Below, one piece after another: positions 1-5,011 of a stretch of 5,011 bases of DNA. The stretch covers positions 1 through 5,011 of the forward strand of contig DATFDL010000221.1 in NCBI GenBank assembly GCA_035252155.1, in the 5' to 3' direction. Each line of letters opens with the position of its first letter. Position 1 is the stretch's first letter. Under the pieces are notes generated by a model. It did no database searches and was not told the origin of the DNA. It saw nothing but the letters and a program-made list of their open reading frames with translations. The stretch is from JAICLL01 sp035252155. GTDB taxonomy: Bacteria > Planctomycetota > Planctomycetia > Pirellulales > JAICIG01. The position numbers and the translations under genes were made by a program.

Positions 1-17
1 GTCAACTGGCCCCTCGC

Positions 18-39
18 GGAACGCCACAGAGGGCGTTCC
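18..39. repeat. Short perfect inverted repeat downstream of murB
   Basis: GGAACGCC (18-25) and GGCGTTCC (32-39) form a perfect 8-bp stem around a 6-nt loop. No T-run follows the stem on either strand, so it is not a classical intrinsic terminator. It sits about 80 bp past the murB stop and could still stabilise or end that transcript. A second, weaker hairpin, ATAGC/GCTAT with a 5-nt loop, lies at 52-66. The style of the larger element resembles interspersed GC-rich repeats seen in planctomycete genomes, but this is recollection and not a search. Confidence 0.6.
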
Positions 40-83
40 CTACAGACCGTTATAGCTACTCGCTATCCCTTCCTTTCATTCTT

Positions 84-113
84 CATTTTTTTGCCCTCCA
101 TTTTTTTGCCTTC
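84..113. repeat. Two-copy 15-bp tandem repeat next to the murB stop
   Basis: The plus strand reads CATTTTTTTGCCCTC (84-98) followed directly by CATTTTTTTGCCTTC (99-113), two 15-bp units differing at one base. On the coding strand of murB this is GGCAAAAAAATG repeated within 25 nt of the stop codon. The seven-base A-tracts are in phase at 15 bp, which is not a whole number of helical turns. The unit is a multiple of 3 and gives Lys-rich readings in shadow frames, but no convincing gene uses it. It could be a slippage-prone tract or a remnant of a longer array. Confidence 0.65.
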
Positions 114-120
114 CAAAGCG

Positions 121-999
121 CTACCATACTTCGATTTCCAACTCGAGCTCGACGCCTTGCCGGTCGGCCACGCGGCTGCGCACCAGCTCGATCAGCCGCA
201 GCACGTCGTGCGAGGTGGCGCCCGGTTCGGCGATGATAAAATTGGCGTGCCGATCGCTCACTTCGGCGCCGCCGACGCGGGTGCCTTTCAACCCCGCCTG
301 GTCGATCAAAACGCCGGCGCTCAGCCCACTGGGGCTCTTGAAGATGCAGCCCGCGCTCTGGTGCCCCAGCGGCTGGCTGGCTTTCTTCACGATCCATTGC
401 TTCTGCATTCGCTTGGTCAGTTCTTCGGGGTCTTCTTCTTCCAGCTCGAACTCGGCCGACAGAATAACCAACTCGTCCAGGCTGCTCTTGCGATAGGCGA
501 AGACCAGTTCGTCGCGCGAGCGCTCGATGATTTCGCCGCCGACGGTCATCACGGTGGCCCGGCTGGCCCACTGCCCGATGTCGCCGCCGCGGCTGCCGGC
601 ATTGCCGTGCAAGGCGCCGCCGATCGTGCCCGGTATGCCGACCAGCGTTTCCAGCCCGGCGAGTCCTTCGCGGACGGCGGTCGAAATCAAGTGGCCCAGC
701 TTGGCGCCGCCGCCCGCGATCAGCCGGCGATCGCGGCGTTCGATGTCGGCAAAGCCGGGGTCGGCCAGACGGATAACGACACCGGGCACCCCTTCTTCGC
801 GCACCAGCACGTTCGAGCCGCCGCCGAGAATCCGCACGCCAAGGCCGTCGTCTCGGCAGCGACGGACCAGCGCGGCCAACTCGTCGGCACCGCGCGGCTC
901 AGCGAAGTACTCGGCCGGGCCGCCTACGTGCAGCCAGGTGTGCGGGGCCAGAGGCTCATCCAGCCGCACGATAGGGTCGAAGTCGTCCTGTAAAGCCAT
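121..999 (-). CDS. murB: UDP-N-acetylenolpyruvoylglucosamine reductase MurB
   Basis: This 292-aa cytoplasmic flavoenzyme reduces UDP-GlcNAc-enolpyruvate to UDP-MurNAc with NADPH, the second committed step of peptidoglycan precursor synthesis. The N-terminal FAD-binding region has LGGGSNVLVRE (58-68) and GIPGTIGGALHGNAGSRGGD (121-140). The C-terminal substrate domain has SAGCIFKSPSG (215-225), LIDQAGLKG (231-239) and HANFI (251-255). Glu288 in the terminal GVELELE matches the catalytic Glu. Cys218 occupies the place of the usual catalytic Ser, a swap found in some MurB lineages. The length and the missing extra Tyr loop fit the shorter type II enzymes. The ATG at 999 is chosen because MALQDDF runs straight into the conserved PLAPHTWLHVGGPAEYFAEP. 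An in-frame ATG at 1134 would add 45 residues of no family character. GGAA about 8 nt upstream is a weak ribosome site. The start lies 44 bp inside murC, so translation is probably coupled. Confidence 0.95.
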   Translation of the reverse strand: MALQDDFDPIVRLDEPLAPHTWLHVGGPAEYFAEPRGADELAALVRRCRDDGLGVRILGGGSNVLVREEGVPGVVIRLADPGFADIERRDRRLIAGGGAKLGHLISTAVREGLAGLETLVGIPGTIGGALHGNAGSRGGDIGQWASRATVMTVGGEIIERSRDELVFAYRKSSLDELVILSAEFELEEEDPEELTKRMQKQWIVKKASQPLGHQSAGCIFKSPSGLSAGVLIDQAGLKGTRVGGAEVSDRHANFIIAEPGATSHDVLRLIELVRSRVADRQGVELELEIEVW

Positions 1000-2302
1000 T
1001 CCAAACGTTCCGAATGTCGCCCGCACCAAGGGTGAGCAAGACATCGCCGACGCGGATTGAAGAAGCCACCACCTCGAAGAGGTCTTCCGGGCGATGCTCC
1101 TTCGGCATATCCGCTTCGGCCAACCGATCGGCATTTCGCACGTTGCTGGCCGGTTCGTCCAGCAACCGCCAAGTGCGCGAGGTTTGATGAGGCTGCAAGA
1201 TACACCAAATGCGGCGGCTAGGAAACATCTCGCTGATGGCGGCCAGCGTGGTGCGGATTTCGGTCGGGTGGCGGGCTTCGTCGTCGAACCAAACAGCCCC
1301 CTGCCAGAAGCCGACGCGTTCCAGCCGGCGTTTCAGCCCTGCGAAACGACGCAGACCCGCGACGATGGCCCCGGATTCCACGCCCACCTGGCCGGCCAGG
1401 CACGCCGCCGCCAAGGCGTTGACCACGTGATGCCGGCCGGGCACGCGCAGGGAAACTTCGGTAACGACGGCCCCGTCGACCACCAGTTCGAAGCGATATC
1501 TCCCGCCCTCGCCATGCAACCACTGGGCGTGCCATTGGGCTCGCGGCTCCAGGCCGAAGGTCACCACGCGGCAACGTGCCTTTTCGGCCACCCGGCGAGT
1601 GACCGGACAGTCGGAGTTCGCCACGAGCACGCCACCGCTGGGCAGCCGCCGCGCGAACTCGGTGAAGGCTGCCTCAAGCTCTTCGAGCGATGCGAAGCCA
1701 TTGAGATGATCGGCGTCGATGCCCAGGATCACCGCGATGTGCGGCGAAAGGCGAAGAAAGCCCCGGCGGTTTTCATCGGCTTCGGCCAAAAAGTAACGAC
1801 CGCGACCGCGCCTTCCGCCCGAATTGGCGGCCAGTGGAGCGCCGCTGCCGACCACGGTGGGATCGAGTCCGGCCGCCGAGAGAATCTCGGCGGCCATGGC
1901 GGTAGTGGTGCTTTTGCCATGCGTGCCGGCGACCGCCAGCCCCACGCGGCCGGTCATCCATTCGGCCAGCATGCGCGAATAGCTGAGTTGCCGGACGCCC
2001 ACTTCGGCGGCCCGTCGTCGCTCATTGTTTTCGGGGCCGATCGTCTCGCTATGGATCAGCAGATCGGTACCCCGCGTGACATGCTCGGCGGCATGTCCTT
2101 GGAAAGCCCGCACTCCGGCGGTCCAAAGCCAACGCGGTGGTTCGGCGATGTCGGACCCGCTGACGGTCCACCCTTCGGCGACCAGCACCTCAGCGAGAGC
2201 CTGCATTTCGGCGGCGGCGACGCCGACCAGATGGACTCGGCGATCGCCCGGCATGGCCAGCCGGCGCGGGGCATACCGGGTGGCTTGCAGCGCGAGATTC
2301 AA
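956..2302 (-). CDS. murC: UDP-N-acetylmuramate--L-alanine ligase MurC, divergent
   Basis: This is a cytoplasmic ATP-dependent Mur ligase that adds L-Ala to UDP-MurNAc. Numbering is from the TTG at 2302 (448 aa). The N-terminal Rossmann part has HLVGVAAAEM (24-33) and SGSD (48-51). The ATP loop GTHGKSTTT is at 126-134, followed by EADEN (174-178) and IDADHL (195-200). The C-terminal domain has GRHHVVNALAA, KRRLE, DDEARHPTE (340-348), QPHQTSRT (370-377) and LTLGAGDI (423-430). Several positions differ from the family consensus: the glycine-rich turn reads GVAAAEM, HN is HH, and DDYAHHP is DDEARHP. The stretch between QPHQTSRT and GDVLLTLGAGDI is about 41 residues where roughly 60-70 are usual. 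The TTG start is preferred because AAGGGA lies 8 nt before it and a promoter lies just upstream. The ATG at 2254 (432 aa) is the alternative and has no visible ribosome site. The open frame continues to 2782 but has no family match there. The murB neighbour supports the assignment. Confidence 0.88.
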   Translation of the reverse strand: MNLALQATRYAPRRLAMPGDRRVHLVGVAAAEMQALAEVLVAEGWTVSGSDIAEPPRWLWTAGVRAFQGHAAEHVTRGTDLLIHSETIGPENNERRRAAEVGVRQLSYSRMLAEWMTGRVGLAVAGTHGKSTTTAMAAEILSAAGLDPTVVGSGAPLAANSGGRRGRGRYFLAEADENRRGFLRLSPHIAVILGIDADHLNGFASLEELEAAFTEFARRLPSGGVLVANSDCPVTRRVAEKARCRVVTFGLEPRAQWHAQWLHGEGGRYRFELVVDGAVVTEVSLRVPGRHHVVNALAAACLAGQVGVESGAIVAGLRRFAGLKRRLERVGFWQGAVWFDDEARHPTEIRTTLAAISEMFPSRRIWCILQPHQTSRTWRLLDEPASNVRNADRLAEADMPKEHRPEDLFEVVASSIRVGDVLLTLGAGDIRNVWNGFTGRLRPYRAAG

Positions 2303-2310
2303 ATGGGGAG

Positions 2311-2316
2311 TCCCTT
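2311..2316 (-). promoter_or_regulatory. Ribosome binding site supporting a TTG start of murC
   Basis: On the minus strand AAGGGA is followed by an 8-nt spacer and TTG AAT CTC GCG CTG, in frame with MurC. The downstream ATG at 2254 is preceded by a pyrimidine- and GC-rich stretch with no Shine-Dalgarno match, so this site decides between the two starts. Planctomycetes do not always use strong ribosome sites, so the call is moderate. Confidence 0.5.
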
Positions 2317-2341
2317 GAGGAATTGAAGGCGAGGGCGGCGG

Positions 2342-2371
2342 ATAATACGTCGCCGTATGCCGCGGCGTCAA
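2342..2371 (-). promoter_or_regulatory. Sigma-70-like promoter for murC-murB
   Basis: On the minus strand a -35 box TTGACG (2366-2371) and a -10 box TATTAT (2342-2347) are separated by 18 bp. Each matches the housekeeping consensus at five of six positions. Transcription would begin near 2335, giving a leader of about 33 nt to the TTG at 2302 or about 81 nt to the ATG at 2254. It lies between the hairpin at 2393-2438 and murC, so the murCB pair can be transcribed independently of the two genes to its right. Confidence 0.55.
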
Positions 2372-2392
2372 TGCAACTGTGTCTTCTTGGGA

Positions 2393-2438
2393 GGAGGGCC
2401 TTCCAGGCCGTCCGCGGCGACGGCCTGGAAGGCCATCC
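2393..2438. repeat. Long inverted repeat (hairpin) between the secreted-protein gene and murC
   Basis: GGCCTTCCAGGCCGTC (2397-2412) and its exact complement GACGGCCTGGAAGGCC (2419-2434) form a perfect 16-bp stem with a 6-nt loop. One mismatch then three more pairs extend the arms to 2393 and 2438. Each arm also contains a small internal palindrome, GGCCT/AGGCC. The right arm with its extension is identical over 20 bp to 3800-3819. It lies between the stop at 2473 and the murC -35 box, so it may block read-through or protect the upstream mRNA end. No U-run follows. It looks like a REP-type element in a pair arrangement. Confidence 0.75.
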
Positions 2439-2472
2439 CACAAGTGCCCTTGTATGGCGCCCGAAGGCCAGG

Positions 2473-3762
2473 CTACTGCTCTGTGAACGGCCGGCCGGGC
2501 GGGGGCGGAGGCGGTTGCCGCCAGTCCCATTCGGTTTGATAACGAATGTCCAAATACGGTGTCTCGAGTCGCGTCCCGCCGCCCTGTTTGGAAATCAAAA
2601 GCGTATCGAGCAGCCCCGATGTCATCAGGGTGCGCTCGACGGGCCACGTCGGCCGGCCCGTTTGAAACATGGCGCCGATGCCCTGCACTAAATAAGTAAA
2701 GTGCATTAGCGGTCGAGCTTCCTGGGTCCAGAACAACGTCGAGCTCACATGGTCGTCGGCGTCGCGCCAGGCCGCCGCCCATTCGGCCACCGCGCCGTTG
2801 AGCGTTAGCAAGCTGGCCTTCAGCCCGTCGGTGTATTCGATCTGAAAGAGCACAGGGTCGGGCACGATCTCGGCCAGCGGTTTATCGCCGCCGCGTCGAT
2901 CGCGCAGGCGGGCCAGGGCGGCGTCGAGCAAGCGCGGGTCGTACATACCGCGCTCGCCCGCCTGCCAGACGGCTGGTCCGGTGAGGCACTGCACGGCGCG
3001 CACGCCCGTTTCGCCGCTTTGCCGCCGTTCGGCGAGGCACTGCACCATCTCGACGCCGTGAAACCCGTACGCATCGAGCGAATGGTACGAGACGCCTACG
3101 ATTTCGCGCAGCTTAGTTCCGCGCGGCACGTCGGCCGGAGGATAACGCCACAGCACCGGCAACGACGAGCCGGCCATCAGCGGCGCGTGCAATTCACGGG
3201 CGGTGTCGTAGATCCACTTGGCGTCTTGCCAGTTATCGGCCAGATGCTTGTCGATGAACACCGGCACGCTGCGCTGGCTGTCGCGAAAGACGGCGGCAAT
3301 CTCGCCGAACAACCGCCGCTTGGGATACTGCACCTGCCCGGTGGGCGAGGTGGGGTATTCGCCGTGTTCGGCCACTAGCAGCACGCCATCGACGGCCAGT
3401 TGATCGCCCCCTTGCGTCAGCGCTCCCGCCACCGTGTCGTAAATCTTAAAGCCATGCTGTTCGGCAAGCTTGCGGCTTTTGTCGTTGGCGGGCGTCTGAT
3501 CCGTATAAAGCGATACCAGCCGCAGCGCGGGCCGCGGGCCTTTTCCGTCGAGCGTGTAGCCTTCGAGCAATCGGCTGACGATGACGTCGGCGTGCGAATT
3601 ATGGAAATACGCCGTGACCACGGCGGCGATGTTTTTGGGCTCTTCGGCCCGCGACGGTGCTGCGAGACCGGCCAATGCAATGAGGTAAACGATTACGAGT
3701 AATCCGGTGGCTGGGGCAGAGCCTTGGCGATGCCCCGGCGGCATAACCACGAGCCGCCGCAT
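2473..3762 (-). CDS. Secreted protein of an uncharacterised family, with a Gfo/Idh/MocA-like layout
   Basis: This is a 429-aa protein without an assigned function. Residues 1-39 look like a Sec signal peptide: a basic start (MRRL), a hydrophobic core GLLVIVYLIALAGLAAP, and likely cleavage after PSRA before EEPKN. The mature part opens with a beta strand and NSHADVIVSRLLEGY (55-69). It continues with SLYTDQTPANDKSRKLAEQHGFKIYDT (84-110), LAVDGVLLVAEHGEYP (122-137), SVPVFIDKHLADNW (165-178), LMAGSSLPVLWR (195-206), YGFHGVE (232-238) and PTWPVERTLMTSGLLDTLL (371-389). The order of these blocks, with DKHL where dehydrogenases have EKP and a late RTL-TGLLD, recalls Gfo/Idh/MocA oxidoreductases. 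There is no clear GxGxxG nucleotide loop, so that link is inference. The C terminus is proline-rich (QPPPPPPGRP). The ATG at 3762 is chosen for its basic n-region; ATG 3744 is also possible. An upstream extension to 3852 would run through a repeat and is rejected. Confidence 0.8.
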   Translation of the reverse strand: MRRLVVMPPGHRQGSAPATGLLVIVYLIALAGLAAPSRAEEPKNIAAVVTAYFHNSHADVIVSRLLEGYTLDGKGPRPALRLVSLYTDQTPANDKSRKLAEQHGFKIYDTVAGALTQGGDQLAVDGVLLVAEHGEYPTSPTGQVQYPKRRLFGEIAAVFRDSQRSVPVFIDKHLADNWQDAKWIYDTARELHAPLMAGSSLPVLWRYPPADVPRGTKLREIVGVSYHSLDAYGFHGVEMVQCLAERRQSGETGVRAVQCLTGPAVWQAGERGMYDPRLLDAALARLRDRRGGDKPLAEIVPDPVLFQIEYTDGLKASLLTLNGAVAEWAAAWRDADDHVSSTLFWTQEARPLMHFTYLVQGIGAMFQTGRPTWPVERTLMTSGLLDTLLISKQGGGTRLETPYLDIRYQTEWDWRQPPPPPPGRPFTEQ

Positions 3763-3798
3763 TGTGAGCAATCGGCCGCGAAACGCGACGCGAACCGT

Positions 3799-3822
3799 GG
3801 ACGGCCTGGAAGGCCATCCTCC
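3799..3822. repeat. Solo copy of the GACGGCCTGGAAGGCC repeat
   Basis: Positions 3800-3819 are identical to 2419-2438 (GACGGCCTGGAAGGCCATCC). The 24 bp at 3799-3822 also match the complement of 2390-2413 with one difference, so this copy resembles both arms of the hairpin. It lies in the 86-bp spacer between the DUF362 gene and the secreted-protein gene. By itself it can form only a 5-bp hairpin, GGCCT/AGGCC with a 3-nt loop. No promoter is evident in this spacer. Confidence 0.75.
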
Positions 3823-3848
3823 GCTCCTATTGCTCCAGGCGAGGTGCA

Positions 3849-5011
3849 TCACAGTGCGATCTTCCGGTGCTCGATGTGCTTCAGGTCAAACACGCCCAGC
3901 CCCAGCGTCGCGGCCAAAGCGATGTGCTCGGGCTGCCGCCGGGCGAACTGTTCCGAGGGGCACTGAATGCCGTCTTTCCACTCGACCATTCGATACTTGC
4001 CCTCAAAACCCATCTGCCCCACCGAGGGCCAACCCTCGGCCGCACGCTTGTCGTCGATGATCCGCCACCCCACGTGGTCGAGCGCCACCGGGTCGGTGGC
4101 AAAGAACAAGCTTTTGTACTCCCACGTCGCAAAGGTTTTGTTCCAGATGCCTGGCCCTCCTTCCCAGGTGCCCAGCAGCCCGTCGAGGATCTGCAGCACC
4201 GCCTTCTGTCGGATGGGCGGCAGCGAGACAGCGGCGGGGATGAACTCGCCGCATTGGTTGATGGTCACGCCCGGATAATAACCTTCGGCCGGGTTGTAGC
4301 GCGTGATGTGGCTGCGCGCCACATTGTTCACCGAGCCGTGCGAAAGGTTTTTCAACGACAGGGTAACGCCCGCCGAGCGGTGGTCCTTGAGCACGGGAAT
4401 CGAAATGAACTTGTCGACCTTCTGCGTGATGATTTTTGACAGGTGCGAGCGGAACCGCCGGTCGTCGTGCGGGTCGTGATGCGGCGAGCAATAGGCCAGC
4501 TCGCGATAGACGTCGCGGTCGTAACCGGCGACGTGGTCGATGCGGCGGCCGTCGGGAAAGCCGTCGATGGCCACTTGCTGCTCGTCGTACTGGGCCGCGG
4601 AACATTCCCAATGCACTCCCTGCGGCAGATTGTCGCGGTAGCCCGCGTCGATAAACTCGTTGCGATATCGCTCGAACACCAGGATGTCGCTCAGCCGCAC
4701 CTTGGCCGAGCGCAGCCCCTCGACAACTTCTTGCACCACTTCGTAACTGGAGATCGAGTCGGGCTTGCCGACAGGCACCACCTTGATGCCCACCCGATCG
4801 CCCGGATTGAAGAACCGCCGCCAGGCCTCGGTGGCATCGTCGCTGCCGACGAGCTCGCGCATGCCGCGGTCGATCATGGCGCGGACCGCGTCGCGATCGC
4901 GCTTTTTGTTGCTGATCGAACCGGCATGGTGCACTTCGATCACGCGGCCCGGATAGGGGCCGGGCAAGCCCAGTTCGCCCGCCTGGGCGTTGGAGGGCAT
5001 GACGGGGGCCT
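3849..5011 (-). CDS. DUF362 domain protein, 5' end outside the window
   Basis: At least 383 residues of a DUF362-type protein are present; its reaction is unknown. Numbering is from the ATG at 5000. The recognisable parts are NPGDRVGIKVVPVGKP (65-80), SDILVFERYRNEFIDAGY (104-121), KVDKFISIPVLKDHRSAGVTLSLKNLSHGSVNN (194-226) and ILDGLLGTWEGGPG (271-284). FATDPVALDHVGWRIIDDKRAAEGW (300-324) follows. A His/Asp-rich CSPHHDPHDD (171-180) could bind metal. The four cysteines are scattered, so the ferredoxin clusters of some DUF362 proteins are not seen. The frame stays open to the right edge (Ala-Pro-Val before the Met). The first residues, SNAQA followed by GELGLPGPYPGRVIEV, look like the end of a signal peptide and a mature N terminus. 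I therefore treat the gene as partial and the ATG at 5000 as internal. It points the same way as the secreted-protein gene 86 bp downstream. Confidence 0.85.
   Translation of the reverse strand, partial: APVMPSNAQAGELGLPGPYPGRVIEVHHAGSISNKKRDRDAVRAMIDRGMRELVGSDDATEAWRRFFNPGDRVGIKVVPVGKPDSISSYEVVQEVVEGLRSAKVRLSDILVFERYRNEFIDAGYRDNLPQGVHWECSAAQYDEQQVAIDGFPDGRRIDHVAGYDRDVYRELAYCSPHHDPHDDRRFRSHLSKIITQKVDKFISIPVLKDHRSAGVTLSLKNLSHGSVNNVARSHITRYNPAEGYYPGVTINQCGEFIPAAVSLPPIRQKAVLQILDGLLGTWEGGPGIWNKTFATWEYKSLFFATDPVALDHVGWRIIDDKRAAEGWPSVGQMGFEGKYRMVEWKDGIQCPSEQFARRQPEHIALAATLGLGVFDLKHIEHRKIAL

Noticed and set aside
63..101. Minus-strand 12-codon frame MEGKKMKNERKG after murB
   Set aside because: It is made mostly of the tandem repeat, is very short, and has no independent support.
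91..993. Plus-strand open frame of 300 codons opposite murB
   Set aside because: It is the antisense shadow of a clear MurB; its translation is Ala/Gln/Gly-rich without any family pattern, as expected from high-GC codon bias.
1094..2326. Plus-strand open frame of 410 codons opposite murC
   Set aside because: It mirrors the MurC reading frame, and its His/Gly/Ala-rich translation has no recognisable domain.
2393..2438. Intrinsic terminator for the secreted-protein gene
   Set aside because: The stem is strong, but neither strand has a following T-run, so only a looser role in mRNA ending or stability is proposed.
2303..2782. Long N-terminal extension of the MurC frame
   Set aside because: It would run through the promoter, the hairpin and the 3' part of the secreted-protein gene, and the residues have no Mur ligase character.
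3763..3852. Upstream extension of the secreted-protein frame to an ATG at 3852
   Set aside because: It would overlap the DUF362 stop, translate the repeat (GWPSRPSTV) and bury the signal peptide 30 residues in.
4003..4611. Minus-strand 202-codon frame inside the DUF362 gene
   Set aside because: It is a frame-shifted shadow, Arg/Pro/His-rich, and overlaps strongly conserved DUF362 blocks in the true frame.

Overview
The window is GC-rich and, on my reading, every gene lies on the minus strand. From right to left the order is: a DUF362-family protein cut by the right edge, an uncharacterised secreted protein, murC and murB. The protein flavour points to a planctomycete, probably of the Pirellulales. 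The signs are a MurC with GTHGKSTTT and EADEN-type motifs, a secreted protein of the 'NSHADVIVSRLLEGY ... HGEYP ... DKHL ... MAGSSLP' type, and GC-rich inverted repeats in each spacer. This placement is from memory of family style, not from a search.

Positions 1-120 are intergenic sequence downstream of murB. They hold a short perfect inverted repeat (18-39) and a two-copy 15-bp tandem repeat (84-113). Positions 121-2302 are the peptidoglycan-precursor pair murC-murB, whose reading frames overlap by 44 bp. A good sigma-70-like promoter (2342-2371) and a Shine-Dalgarno-like AAGGGA lie in front of murC and favour a TTG start at 2302. MurC makes UDP-MurNAc-L-Ala from the UDP-MurNAc that MurB produces, so the two catalyse consecutive cytoplasmic steps. 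This MurC departs from the family consensus in several conserved motifs and is short near its C terminus.

Positions 2303-2472 are a spacer holding the promoter and a 16-bp-arm hairpin. Positions 2473-3762 encode a protein with a signal peptide and no assigned function. Its N-terminal half is laid out somewhat like a Gfo/Idh/MocA dehydrogenase. The spacer 3763-3848 carries a single copy of the same 20-bp repeat that forms the hairpin arm at 2419-2438. Positions 3849-5011 encode a DUF362 protein whose true start, probably with an export signal, lies beyond the window.

The best leads are the family of GACGGCCTGGAAGGCC repeats confined to spacers, the divergent MurC, and the pairing of two uncharacterised proteins, one visibly exported and the other probably exported. 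I see no RNA genes, CRISPR arrays, transposases or phage genes.
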